NCBI GenBank assembly: GCA_025094145.1
Contig: JALLLS010000073.1
Location: 112,869 to 176,868, forward strand
From: Spinellus fusiger
Taxonomy: Eukaryota > Mucoromycota > Mucoromycetes > Mucorales > Phycomycetaceae
DNA: 64,000 bases
Direction: 5' to 3'
The translations under genes and the position numbers were made by a program. Shown here in pieces: positions 1 through 13,600 of this stretch (the stretch's first letter is position 1; the number at the start of each line of letters is the position of its first letter). Below the pieces are notes generated by a model that did no database searches, was not told where the DNA came from, and saw nothing but the letters and a program-made list of their open reading frames with translations.

Positions 1-484
1 TGGTCAATCCAATACTCTTTTATTGTATTTGCAGTATCTTTTTCCTTTTCTTCTTGTACCAATAGTCATCACAAGTAGATGAGATGCGTTGTATTTGAAA
101 TTTCCACTTCTTCCAATACCAAATGCTTTTTTATAGGCTTATGATTGAATTTCCTATAGCCACACTACATTGAACAGAGCCTTCTTTCTCTTACCAACCA
201 ATAAACATTCTTTTATAGTGATTTCTATACTCATCCAAGATACAGGGTGGGTCTTTGAACACTTCTATATTTTGTCTTATTCATTTCAAGTGTCTAAAAA
301 AAAGGACTCGCGTCAGAATTATTGAGGTGTCTTATTTATTTTTAAACATTGTCTCATTTTATATTAAAACACTGCATCCAAACAAGCGATACCCAGTACC
401 TGCGGGGTCATCACGTGCTGAGTTCAATGCAAATGAGCAGAGTGATAATGACAAAGTTTCAATTTCTCTTGGACAGTGTATACA
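1..484. other. 5' flank, no gene seen
   Basis: This stretch is AT-rich. A short open frame ends at the first bases of the next gene but has no recognisable content. It probably holds the promoter of the SNARE gene that starts at 485. Confidence 0.4.
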
Positions 485-1423
485 ATGAACAGTAAGCTAG
501 CAGCACAGCTTGACTTGCAGGCCGATAACACTCTCTCTGTTGTATTCGAACGCAATCGACTAAAGAGCCTAAAGTAATACAAGAGAAAGAAAAGAAAAGA
601 AAAGGCCGCAGTATTGATACTTTAGCAGACTTAACTACGACAAATACGAGGCAACTATTGAAAAGAACCTAATCAAGTTGAAAGATGGTATAAAGACACT
701 TGAGCAAGAACTTTCTTTAGAGGAACAAAAAGGCACTACGTAGGTTACCATTATTATTAGGGATGAACACCTTGCTCATGGAACATTAGAAATACAAAAG
801 ACAATGAGGACACACTCATTCAACTCCAAGTCAAGATGAACAGATTGGAGGCACTGCTTGGAGACGAAGACTCTGCAAGGTAAATCATAAACAAATGCCA
901 ATAATCAAACTGTATTCACTAGAGATATATTACTTGGCAATAAGAAGGACAAAACAGTACGGTTTTTACAACCTCATATGCTAGTAGACCCCAATGATTT
1001 AGAGAATGGACAAATACTTCAATTGCAACAACGCGTTATTGAAGGTACAGAGAGAAAATGAAATATCTCCTGTAGACATTATGTTTGAACTGTAATTTCT
1101 CCTGTCTAGACCAAGATCAGAATTTGGATCAGTTGTCGTTAGTGATAGGCCGTCATCGAGAACTCGGCCTTATGATAGGCGATGAGTTGGAAGATCATGC
1201 ACAACTCATTTATGAAACAGAAAGAATGGTGGATCAAACAGATGCTAAACTAAGAAGAGCAAAGAAAAAACTGGATTATGTTGGTAGAAAGGTGAAAGAT
1301 AACAGTAAGTGATTGTAAAGATAACAAACGATCAACAGGCTTTTTTCTTTCTTTCTAGAGTCTATATGTATTGTTATTGGCCTTATATTCCTGTTTTTCA
1401 TCTTACTTGCACTATTTCATTAG
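485..1423 (+). CDS. SYN8: Syn8-type Qc-SNARE, tail-anchored (6 exons)
   Basis: This is a predicted 223-residue t-SNARE of the syntaxin 8 (Syn8) type, acting in fusion at endosomes and the vacuole. Exons are 485-573, 629-739, 790-879, 923-1044, 1110-1304 and 1359-1423. All junctions are GT-AG and keep phase. Residues about 1-75 form the helical N-terminal region. The SNARE motif lies at about 140-200 (LDQLSLVIGRHRELG and onward). The last 20 or so residues are a hydrophobic tail anchor ending LALFH. The first ATG that opens a frame continuous with the SNARE helix is at 485. The zero-layer position looks like His (ELEDHAQLI) rather than Gln. AATAAA-like signals follow near 1490. The gene converges on the CSL gene. 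Family call is firm; the subclass is inferred from the DELEDH segment and overall length. Confidence 0.85.
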
Positions 1424-1788
1424 GAAATAAGTAGGTAGAACAAGTATTTTCACTAGACATAGATATGCTATTGTCTGTTTAGAATATGTTCATAATAAAG
1501 TGGTACTAGGTACTAGGTACTATGGTGGCTTGGTAAATATCAAACATTTATTATAATGACAATGTCGATGGCGCATGAACTTATTTAGAATTCTTAAAAT
1601 TTGCTCTTAGAAGATGGTTTAGTAGTAGTAGTAGTAAGAAAGGAAAGGTAAAAGAAAAGAAAGGCATAGAAAGAAAAGAAAAGAAAAGAAAAATGTGCAT
1701 ACATAAAAAGGGAAATAATATTAGTTACATAAAGAACTGTACTAGTAATAGAAAGGAGTGAATATATAATAAATGTTGTGTATCACTT
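1424..1788. other. Convergent intergenic region
   Basis: This region lies between the 3' ends of the SNARE gene (+) and the CSL gene (-). It holds a short (TAG)n tract near 1620-1636 and A-rich GAAAA runs at about 1640-1690. No gene is seen. Confidence 0.6.
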
Positions 1789-4700
1789 TTAGAATCGATA
1801 ATACACTTTTGTCTTATGAATGAGTCCATCTTCTCTGACCAGCATAATAGGAACAGTGTATTCTCCATCTCGATTTTCCACACAAATGCACTGCATTAAC
1901 TTTTTTCTTGAAGGAACCACACATACTATAATGTTATAACCACGATATTCGACAAAGGGAGAAATGATATCACCAAACCAAACCTGAAGGCCTTGATAGA
2001 AGTATTGTCCGTAAAGAAATAAAGCATCTATGCATTCATTTATTTCTCCCCGAGACAAGAATAATTCATTTGAATATGGGCCTGGTTGAAGTACAGTATA
2101 GTATAGAAGACTCGGGAAACAGTAAGGCTGAGGTATATATTTGAACAGATCCACTCTTTCTTGAGACAAAGGGGTTTCTGGAGTGATAAAGGTATGAACA
2201 AGGCATTCTAAAGAAAATAAGTGTGAGCTTTATCACTAAAAGAATAAATGTTTAAAGAAAGAGAATGAGACTTGCCTGTACCAACGATAGTCCATATTGA
2301 TGTATCCGATAAGACTTTGGACCAGTAAACGTCTAACTCTTGATTTATTTCAGGAGTTTCTGGCCCGTTGGATTTCCATGGACCTGCTATACAGGATGAA
2401 TGGGAAGACTGTAAGACAGTAGCTGTTTCATTGTGTGAAATATGAATAGGAGATGTAGTGTTTTCATCAAAATGGTCATTATAATGAGTTCCGTTGATTG
2501 AGTTCGACTTTGAGTTGAGAGTAGATTTTGAAGCACAAGGGGTTGGTCGTTTAATACTTGATGAATTACATGGTGAATAGTATAAATATTCAAGAATCCT
2601 ATTTTGCTTGCGTAGTTTTGATGACTGTCGCATACTAGTGGTTTCATCGATAAACGCTAAATAAGAGGGGTCTTCAGACTGTGGTATAAATAGTGGTGTT
2701 TCTTTAGGCGTTTCATAGGTGTCTTTTGGGAAAGGGTGATAATTTGATTGATTGAAGTTGTAATTGATACGGTCTTCATTTTTTTGGACAAAATTCTGGA
2801 CAAATTGAACGGCAATTCTATGCAGTTGAGAGACGGGATCTCCGTAAACCTTACTTTTACGTTCTCCACCTGCCGGTAGATTCTCAAACCCTTCTTCACA
2901 CAAAACGGCTGATGATTTATCTACCTTGCGAATGGTCATGATAGGACTCACTACACCAGTTCGAAGGCATTGGAGAACAATGGGCTGATTGTAATGAACA
3001 CCCAGAGGTTCTTTTGTTGTATTACAATAAGCAATTGAAGGAGGTGGTGGGTAGCTTAATGTATGATGAGTCATTGAAGGTCCAATGCAGTCTTTGGCTT
3101 CACGAACAGTATCATCTATAAGAGGGTGCTCTATATCAACAATCCAAATGATAAATGTATCCCAGCTATCAGTACGAGCTACAAAACGAGTTTTGTCTGG
3201 TGCTCTGGTATATCGAATAGTATTAGGATCCGATGGGTCACTATTAAAGAGACCACTGTTCAAAGATACACTGAGATATTTTGTAGATATAGTCTGAGAT
3301 CGTACACGGTTAAAAAGAGACACAATATCTCCATGATAAATACATACTATGACACACAAGACAAAAAATAAGTTATAATGACAATCTAAATAACAGCTTT
3401 TGATATTTCTTCAAGAAAGAGAATATAGAGGGAGAAAATCATACAAAAAATGTCTCAGTAATAACTTACATTCAGCATTTCTTCGACTCTTTTTCTTCTT
3501 GCTAGGTTTACTGATAACTTTGATCGGCAAACTAGGTAAGATGCCAATTGGAATATTATCTCCAAGTTTTACTTTGAACAAACATTCCACCTTTCCACCA
3601 TGTGTATTACTGTCACTAATAAATAGCTGCTTAGAGACGCATCTTCCTCTCACAGGAAGAACATTGTTCCGCTGATACCAGCGCTTGTCGATTTGCATAG
3701 GCTCCACTTTACGAGATTTCCGTCGAAGTACTTCACCCTCTTCACTCTTTTGTCGATGAAAGATAATATCCGACCCACAATCTGTTTTTCCAAGGATAAC
3801 TCCTAAATGATCATACCACTCGATATAACCAGCATGGACAAAAGGTTCGCCTGAAATGGATACAATAATCTGAGGGGGTATAGGTGGGCTTTTTCTAGTA
3901 AGAGATGAAGTATCATGCGAATCAGAGGTTTTTTCTAAGTCTGAAATTGAATGTTCGCTCGTCCACCATTGATTACTTATTAATAAAATAGTAGAAGGGG
4001 GACATAGGAATCTAAGAGGAGAAATATGTAAGAATATTGTATTATAAATGCTATCGTATTTACCGTTTCTCAGTGCCATAACTTTTTTGAGCTACTTTAC
4101 AAGTCTATAGGATCAATAAAAGCGTGATAAGAAGGTGTAAATTATAAATACTAATGACTTTTTACTTTTAATAGCTTGTTTTACATACCATTACTATGGC
4201 TGTTTGCTCTCTTGCCTTTCCGAAATTACCAGGTGACAAATAAGCTTGAAGAATGGCATGAATTTCTGATAGATGTAGGTTATCTGTAGCGCTTGGGAAA
4301 TTATTCCACAGATAATTATTTGCATAATGCGGAACAGATTTGGTGTTTGGCCATTGCTTAAACAATGGTAGTGGAGTGGGCACTGAGAATGATTTTTGAT
4401 TGTAGTTATTGGATAATCCCAAATCCAAATAGTTTGAAAGAATAGATTTACTGCCATCATTAGCATAAGGTGGTGATTGATGAAAAAGAGTAGCAATCGG
4501 TGCTTGGGTGTAGATTGTATCAAGTAGTTTTCTGGTGGGGCTATAAAGTGGTCGAGAACCCGTGTATTTACACGTAATATTTGACATTATAGGTTCTGAG
4601 TAAGGTATTGAAACTTGTGAATAAAAAGGGCAGCTCAATTCTGGTTTGGTATTGATATGAGGCAAATGGATTGAAGACTGAACACTATCTTGTTTGTTTC

Positions 4701-5341
4701 GATTTATCTATGAAGATAAATCGGATGTTAGACTTATAATCATTGTTAATCCTGTTTCAAATCAGTGTGTATAGATCATTTCACACAAGTAAAAAAAGAA
4801 GAGTAATGATGTTTACCGATGATGAATATAAATCAAAAGGTCCGTGAATATCTTGTGTGTATTCTATTGACGTTTTTTCGCCACTTCTTGGCATCGAGGA
4901 GTTGTCCGGAAGCAGTGTATCAAGAGAACCCAAATAACCGAAAAATGCTTGTTGATTCGGTGATAAAACAGTTTCATTTGTATTATCTGATAAATAGTTT
5001 TCCATTTCAGAGTTAAGTTGTGTTTTTTTTTTATCTGAACAGAAGGCATTTTGTTGTTGTTGTTGTTGTTGTTGTTGTTGGGACGATTGTAGATTAACAA
5101 GTGAGTGTAGACCTGGGATATGTGAAGTAGGCTGTGATATGCTGCAAAAACTATGATTATTCTGAGGGGGTAAAGGAGTTTGAGCTTCAACTGATTGAAA
5201 GGAATCATGAGGCAGGTTATGATTATAAATCGAGTAGTCATAATGATTGATGATATTATTTTGAGCCTTAATCTTCATTATTGGCTCAGAATCATTTGAA
5301 TTACAGGCTTTAGGAGATATTTCAAAGCGTTCTATAAGCAT
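1789..5341 (-). CDS. CSL (RBP-Jkappa/Su(H)/Lag-1) family transcription factor (6 exons)
   Basis: CSL proteins bind GTGRGAA-type DNA, and fungal members regulate growth and adhesion. Exons in transcript order are 5341-4817, 4707-4189, 4104-4064, 4011-3470, 3346-2276 and 2207-1789, giving about 1038 residues in continuous phase. The first 300 or so residues are disordered, with a run of 10 Gln (CAA repeat at 5051-5080) and many Asn. The Rel-homology N domain follows (CKVAQKSYGTEKRFLCPP). Next is the beta-trefoil domain (KVISKPSKKK, then NAELCIYHGDIVSLFNRVRS, with RSQTISTKYLS), and a C-terminal Rel/IPT domain (LQVWFGDI, VPIMLVREDG). The long N-terminus suggests the F2 (Cbf12-like) class. No ATG opens the frame upstream of 5341: the frame runs back to a stop at about 5437. 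An additional 5' exon is therefore possible. The last intron (2275-2208) needs a GC donor to keep the WTIVGT motif. Confidence 0.88.
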
Positions 5342-8300
5342 ACTTGCAGTGTTGATTTCTTCTTCATCATCATATATTGGGTGTGGAATATTATCAAAAG
5401 GACCTTTGAGAGATGAGTAGACAGGAGTTTTCAATTAAAAGGCACAGTCGCCGTTTTTTTTTTTTTTTTAAAAAAAAATTGGTTGGAATAAATAAGAGAT
5501 GAACATATTGGTCAATACTTTTATAGTATATGCTAATCTAGAATACATACTTTCTTCTACGGTTTTGTTCACTGGGGGGGCACATACTCTATAGGGCTGC
5601 ATAGTTGGATTAAATCAAGCACAGTCGAGAAGTGTTGTTGAAAAGAAACGTAAGTGGAAAACTTTTAGGCTGCTATAGACTGTAAAGTTGTCCTATCAAA
5701 AATATTTGATTTTCTTGCAGCAAATTATTACTAATAAAAGGTAGTCAAAGATGTTTAAAACAAATATTTAAGAAACAAAAAGGCAGATTAATTGTGGGGT
5801 AAGAATAAATTCAACTTATGCAACAATTTAGTATCGGTAATTTTATCTCACTTTTTAATGTTTTTTTTTACTGGGCTGACAAAAAGATGAAAAAAGAATG
5901 ATCTATAAGAGCCCGCGGATCAGACTTCATAATGACTATGACAGTAAACTACACAAACTAAAGAACTTTCGCTGGCTCTTTACTCACTGCCACGGTGTTT
6001 TTTTCTAATCTTTTAAGGGATCTAGCCTATAACTTATTTTATTAGGAAAAAATATAGAAGCAAATTTGATATATTGTGGTAAAACAATAAAGAAAACCAT
6101 ACAAGTTGGTTGTTAGTAAAATTATTAGAAAGTATATTTTGTATCTTAACATAATGAGATACTAATGGCTGTTTTAAGAAACCTTATTTATTCACAACAA
6201 ACAACATTAAAATGAGTTAGAATTCTCTAGATCTTTTTCAGCTCGTAATTTTTAGTAATATCTACAAAAAATTACTAAGAGTCAATAAAGACCTATTATT
6301 TTACTATTTTCCTTTATATTGAAATATATGAAGACAAATAAGTTTGAGCTTGGAAATTTATAATCAATATGAGAAACTCCAATAGTAGATTCACTTTGTA
6401 GCCATGCATATTTGATCTACTATTTTGGCTACATCTCAGCATCAGGCCTGCCATCTCTTTTAAAACCCGACTATATACTATTCATTTTACCTCAGGCCTA
6501 TGTTCTTAATCTCATCACTAACATTGCAATATCTTTGACTAAAGCCCAAATTTAATTTTAATCTCTAAAATCACTGCGAAATACGCAATTGAGGTCTTAC
6601 CAACCCGCTTCTTTGTATCCCCGCATATTTTAAGACCTACTTTGTTGTAAGTTTGAAAAATGGATATATCAATATGGCTAGCCATTAGCTATTCTTATTT
6701 AAGACTATCGTGAAGACTTTTTGTCATGTTTGGAAAATCACTCTCTTGAGAATTAGAACTCATTTATTGCTAAAAAAAAGGGGGGGACTCTATCGAACAT
6801 CAAGAGATGTTGATAGTTCACAGTATTTTCGATAGTTAAACCCTGAATACATACCATTAGAAAAGTATAAAAGACGCGTTTATTTCATTCAATAAACAAC
6901 ATAGTTTAACTACACATTCTACTCTTCCATATACCTTTGGCTTAAAAACCCAAAGACAACAAGACCATCATTTTGATAGTCTATAATGTCTGTAAATGAA
7001 TTACTGCTTTAATAAATTTACTCATATTTTAGTCATCACATTGATAATGCTTTATTTATGTCTATGCGTATATCATGAAATCATATACATCATATTTTAT
7101 AATGAATACAATATACTCAATAAAATGATTTTATAACTACTTTTACACTGCTTTGTATATTTATTTATTTATTTATAAATGCTTATAGCTATCTTCTATT
7201 TTGATTCGATGCATATATCTTAGCTTTATGACTCATAGACTCAGTGAAAAGTATAATCATACTGTTGAGATATTTTTGTTGTACAACACCAGTTAAAGAA
7301 TGTTTGATACCTATCAAAATAATTTAAGATGGTTTAACCTTTGATGGAAACCAAAGCAGGGTGTAAGATCGATTAGGTTAAGTAAAATAATTGGCTTTTA
7401 TATCTTGACTGATATTTAAAAAAGAAAAGAATATCTGAAAGATTGTTGCACCCTTTACTATTTGCTCTCAATCTGTTTAGCATAACCGGAAACTATTAGT
7501 GTAGTGACTATTTGTGCCCAAAGTATTGACCGAGCTACTTCAAATATCTTTTTTTTTTGAGCTCTAATCACCATAAGAAAAAGCTTAATATTTTAATGTT
7601 TTTTCTCTTACTAAAATTGATAGCTTTCAAAAGTCTCATTCCTTATTATTTATTATCTCACCTCCACTCTCATTTTTCCCTCATGAGAGATTTTATATTC
7701 CCTTTCTCCGTCTTCTCTGCAATTTTTTTTCAATAAATACATATAGACTGTTAAATATTATAGTGTTCATCAACTTGCAGTATGTCCATTACCTATGTTG
7801 TCTTATCACCATATTGGGTCTGTATTTCCTTTTCAGCACTTCTATTTTCTATTACTATGACTATGACTATGACTATGACTAATGACTATGACTATGACTA
7901 ATGACTAATGACTATGACTATGATTATGACTATGATTATGTAAAAGTTAGTCAATTCAATCCTGTTCTGTTATTTTATATCTCATATATCCGTTGTGTAA
8001 CAAAAGACTTATCAATTCTATAATATTCAAAAGGTTTTTTTTTAGTAAAATCATAAAATATGCTACTTTTTTTATCTAGAAGAATCAGGAATATAGAATA
8101 ATATGACGTCTGGTTTAGTTCATTGTAAATCTGTCTCTTCAAGATTGAGTTTTACCAACTAATGACAATTACAAGATAATAGTAGATAATAGTAATAGTA
8201 ATATTAGAATACTAATAAGAGAGGGTCATAATAGTCGATATAACTCTATGTACTAACCCTACACATATTTAGATGCCAATAGAGTGTTTGAGGCAGAAGA

Positions 8301-9345
8301 CTTCTTATACATATTGGTTTTTTTTATCTCCAGATGTGCCCCAGATGTGTTATTGGGTTAAAATTGTGATTTAGTATTGGCCACCTTGATATGGCAGCAA
8401 ATATGTAATTGTGTTGTGTTTTGTACTAAAGCTAAAGTTTATTTGTGTAGAGATATATGATCTGATCTACTGGAGTTTGTTTAAAAATAGGATGGGGTTT
8501 AATCGCATGTTCAGTAAGAAGGTATGTCTTTTTTAAGGCTACATGTCTATAACTATATAGTCTATGAGTATATGTAAATAAACAAACAATTCATTCATTA
8601 TTACTAGAAAGTATAGGATCTGTTCTTTACATCACCAATGAAGTGAAGTGTCTCCCAAGTCTTCTTTTTGTATTCATCTTTCTTTTAAATATAATTTTGT
8701 TGAGGTATCTTTTATAATCTAAATGACTAACTATTAAAAATGACAAACTTAATCTAATTTCTATTTTAGATTTTTGTTAAAGCAGCCGGACATATTGTTT
8801 TATCAGCCGTAATGTCTGTGTTATTATGAATGACCTGCAGCCACACCCACACACAACCTATCTTCATAAAGGGTAGAATTAAATACCCTACTAGTTATCT
8901 TCCCAACAAATTCTATAAAATCGCTACATTGGACCTAACGCTGTAACAGATCTGGTACAGACTGCTAATTAAGGAAAGGCTTTTAGACACAGAAACTAAC
9001 TGTTGCATAAAACAAGTAAATTATCTACCGCTGTTCACAAGATACCACTGTTCTTGTCAAGATATTAATAGTGTATTTTAATAGATACTTGTAATATAGA
9101 ATACCTTGGGGATTGTCAATAATGAAGATTATATTTTGTGTGCAGTGCTCACCATGACATGCAATCAAATAAAATGTGTGAAGCCTCCACATAAAAAAAA
9201 GGATTAAGGTAATATACTATGTCATTTCACTTAAGATCTCTCTTTATACTCACTATAGCATTTTTAAATACATCTATAATAAAAAGATATTGACTGTGAT
9301 AACTTTATATTAAGTGTGCTTTTATAGAGTTTATTCTAAGGACTA
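5342..9345. other. Gene-poor AT-rich region
   Basis: No convincing gene is seen across 4 kb. Open frames are short and stop codons dense on both strands. It contains long A and T runs (for example 5454-5478), a G-run near 5574, and an (ACTATG)n microsatellite at 7854-7940. A stretch near 8840-8940 weakly recalls reverse-transcriptase coding (PIFIKG-like) but is too short to call. Confidence 0.6.
7854..7940. repeat. (ACTATG)n microsatellite, interrupted
   Basis: Hexanucleotide ACTATG units are interrupted by ACTAATG variants and end in ATTATG units. No ORF is associated with it. Confidence 0.9.
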
Positions 9346-10671
9346 TACACACCAGAAGATTTTTCTCGCCTTTAAGCGATGATATCTCCTTCCTCTTACG
9401 TCCAAAAACATTTTGCCCTTTTATGGAACTGTATTTAAAACTAAAAAGTTTGTAAGTATCTGTACACACCAGGATATTTTTCTGGCCTTTAATAAGTGAC
9501 ACAATCATCCCTTTACGTCCATCCCGAATTTTGCCCTTACATGGAACTGTGTTTAAAATCAAAAGGTCTGCGGATATCCAAATATTTGTTTCCTTTTGTG
9601 GATACCTCAATATCAAATTGTATTATCAATGGAATATATTGTTTACGAATAATATTGTTGATTGTAATAGTATAGCTAATACTATATTATGACTATAGCC
9701 ACTGCATAAGTGCATTCCCTCATAGCAATAGAATCTATACCCTAAAAGCCTTGTGATTTATTCTTGGGAGATAGATAAATATGCTTAGGAGTATAATCTA
9801 GACATTATTGACCTTGTAGAAGACCACCTAAGACTGACTTGAGAGCCTCTGCTTAATAACAATACAATGAGTGTCTTGTGGAATACATTGAGCTCAAGTC
9901 CAGATGAAGACACTCCTTACCTTTTTATTACTAGAATAGTCCTTGGTAGTGTCTATTACTTCCTTCTATTGTTTCTCTTTGTCAATAATAGCACATTACC
10001 TTGCTCAGATATGCTTATTTTGAACAGTATTTGGGTGAAGTTGTATGTGCAGTGTGGAAAATAACAAGAGGAGGAGAATATCAAAACAAATAATAATGTT
10101 TCATCTATTATTCTGGTAATCTACTACACTATAGCCTCCACTCATAAAATTCACAAGTCAAACAATTCACACTCTATTTGCCTTGGACCTAAAAGACAGT
10201 ATTAGAAACAATACTTAGTTATCATTAAGTACTATTGTTAATACCAGTTACAATAACATAGTTGTTAAAGTGATTATTAATATTGAGTCAATGAATGGCT
10301 ATACTTCTCTTAATATAAGTAGGTTTGGTTCTATTTTTTAGACAATGACCACCAGAGTTAATTCAGTCCTATAATAAATCTTTCTTAAGCAATGTCATAC
10401 TGCAAATACTATGGGCTTAAGGATAACATATTATGTTAAACAATAAATCCAGTGTCTGAATTTTAGTATCGGCTTTATTTCTTCCTTTTATATTCAACTT
10501 TATAGCGTTTAATTGCAGTCGATAGTTATTGCTAGAATAGGCAAGTAAAGTTCGAAATAGACCATTTAAATAGCGAAAAAGCCTTCTCAAACACATTAGC
10601 CAATCATAATAATATTGTAATTTTATTCTCAGGATATTTCCTTATATATTCCAAAAATTTCCTGGTGTGTA
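9346..10671 (+). mobile_element. Shortened copy of the 46-kb TIR element
   Basis: This segment matches the left third of the element at 46010-48425. It carries the same terminal inverted repeat: TACACACCAGG on the left at 9463 and CCTGGTGTGTA on the right at 10661-10671. The left terminus is present twice, at 9346-9462 and again from 9463, as a diverged tandem copy of about 117 bases. After the region corresponding to about 46750 the sequence jumps to the right terminus, so the internal coding part is missing. A 65-codon open frame at 9867-10064 is shared with the other copy. TA dinucleotides border both ends, which could be a TA target duplication or part of the repeat. It is best read as a dead, internally deleted derivative. 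Confidence 0.65.
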
Positions 10672-13600
10672 AATAGGGCATTTAATAATACTCTATTGAC
10701 ACACACAAGATAGCTGACAGTATAGTATTCTTATTAATACTATAGGTTGTAATATACAATACTCTTTTATACTTTTAAAGCAAAATAAAGTCATATAGAA
10801 TTTGATATTGGATTCTAACATGTACCTCTTAAAAATTAAAGGGCTTGCTTTATCAACATAAGTTTCATAGACATATTGTTCAAGCGCTTAAGGCTAGATT
10901 AGTTCATTGTTACTGAATGATAAGTATTACGAATATTATCATCTTTAACTTTTTTTCTGTTTTACTGCTCAGCTTTATGTGTTTTCTCTGTACCCATCCA
11001 ATAAACGTATATTAGAGTTTTATTTTATTTTAAAAAAATCACAAAAGAAAACATTCGAAATTATAATATACAATAGTCTCAGCCTGCTCTCCACACACAG
11101 AATTTTTTCTGAAGCCACTAAAGGAATATGTAAGATAGACAAATAAATATAAATTTATGTCTTAACATTGTAAAATAATTATTTGCTTATTTTATCTCTT
11201 ATAGTTTGTATTTCTAACTACTCTACTCATAACAAAATAATGTGTGTCTTACCTTCCTGATGAAGAATACAAGAGGCTTTCAATGACATCTTGTAGAACG
11301 TTACTTTTTTTGTTTGTTTGAATTCTTTTCAAAAAATACTGTATATTGGATTTTTTAAACAATTTGCACGCCTGATTTATTATTTTGCGTATGCCATGAC
11401 ATTAAAGAAAAGTTTTACAATCTTGCTGCTTTTACCAAAGATAAAATCTTATTCATAGTAAGATTTAATAAAGCGTTGACTCAAGGGCTAAACACTTATA
11501 AGATATTGTCAGAAAAAAGAATGAGATTGTAAAGTTTTAGAATATTACCTATGTTTAGTATTGGTTGCAAAAACACACCTTTTCAAAGGTTGATTAAAAG
11601 ATTATATAAAAATATGTGATAATATTTACGCCGTATTTAGTAATTGACAAATAAAGTTATTATGTTTGTTTTAGGAAAATTGCTTTGAGAGACTCATTGC
11701 AGAAAACAATATATCTATTTTAAAACACGGCATCTTTCTTCTACGGCATTTATTGATTGTAACAACACGACTAATGTTAGTTCTTTTTTTTTAGCATTTC
11801 ATTCCATGGATTGAATATTTTGTTTTCTACTATTGTTGTTGTGCATATCCCCAGAAAAATATATATGCTCATAGGCATATTCTCTTTAGAAACATAGATT
11901 TGACATTTGTTGTATTTTTTGATATCAAGACTGCTGTTTACATATGAAAGGTCTATCTATAATTACTTATCCATTTTACTCTGTTATATGAAGCTCTATT
12001 GTAGGTATATTCCTGGGAGCAACTCTTCTTAGAGCAACAATAACTGTTGGATATATAAATTCTTAATATAAGCTATAATGAGTTTAGTAGCTGAATTATC
12101 ATTTAAGTTACGCGAGTATAATTTGTACTCAATTCAGTCAAGCCTACTTATCTATGTACTTAACTGCATCCCTTCATACTCGCCACAATAAGTCTTTAAA
12201 ACTATACCTTTACCAAAAAGGGATACATACTAAACCCATATTATTAGTATTAAAGAGAAGCTTGACACTCTCTAGACAGTTACTATAGATTTTTTACAGC
12301 AATTGAAGCAGTCAAATGGTGTGTGTATTGTCTTTTCAGAAACCGTAATGTCAAAAGTTCTTTTTATATTCATCCTTTGTCTGAGATCATCCCTATTTTT
12401 TCTTTACATTAATGTCAGATGAGTTTAAGTCTGTGATACTACTAAAAAACGGTCTTGGCATGTATTAGTAAAGGCTAGATTCTTCTCTTTTGTTTTACTT
12501 GGCACACAAAAAGGCAACAATTCAGTTAATACATTTCATTTCTCACAATAAGATTTTCGATCAAACCTTACACGACACATTGGAGAAAAACCTTAATTGA
12601 TATGGATAAAAGAATAGCTTAATATTGCTTTAAATAGTATCTCTCTTTCTGTTACAAAACATAGTGGCTGGGAGGAAAATATTAAACAAGATAAAGAGTG
12701 AATAAAAACAGTTAGGATACTCTTACAATAGAAAGATATCTCTAAGAAGAAGGAAATATAGATGAAAACTAAAATTAGAAAAGTGCAGGAGGATTTTCTT
12801 AATCATCTTGATAGAAAATAATGGTTGGAGAGTACTTTTGTTCTATTCACTGACAGTTCCTTCCCCACTATTTAACTGGCAAACTCATATTCTCTCTAAT
12901 ATTGTCCCTTTAAAAATAAACTCAGTGCTGGTCTATATCAACGTGGCTATTTAAATTGCTAAAAAGTTAAAATGGTGATATTTCGTGGCTCATATTGTCT
13001 ATTTCTTCTGGGCATTTATCGGACCACTTATTTGTATTCTATTTGTAGGTTTGTACTGTCTCTATTCTTCTCTTTTGTCTGTTTTAGTACTATAATGCGA
13101 GTAGGGTCTAGTTTGACTATTCTTTTTAATTAAAACATACACAAATTGCCACTTTTTGATATTCGGCAGTATAATAAAAGAGATACAAAGTAATCCATGT
13201 TAGTTAGAGTTTAGGTACTTTAGCTACAAGGTATTATAATATATTTTGCATGATAAAATTCAATAAGACAGACTGTATCACTTTTTAGATGATTTACTTG
13301 TATCATGGGTATCTGTCAATTAGTCAATCGAGGCTCCAATGATAACTGAGGAGAAAAAGGATGGGGATGAATAAGAAGGTTTGGATCTTTTATTGGTTCT
13401 AGGTGTATATTTGAAGTCATACTTTCTTTTGTTATATCCACAAAAGCACTATGAGTGGGTGCCATTTTATCTTAAAAACAACAGACTATGCCTAAAGTTT
13501 AATGTAGCAGCGAGATCACAATTCCAAAGCTTTAATGTCTTATCTTTCATACAATGTTGGTTTGAACATCTTTGATTATAAATTGACATGACCCTAAAGA

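Noticed and set aside
8840..9000. Weak LINE reverse-transcriptase-like reading (PIFIKGRIKYPTSYLP)
   Set aside because: Short, no YADD motif or other block, and stops follow at once.
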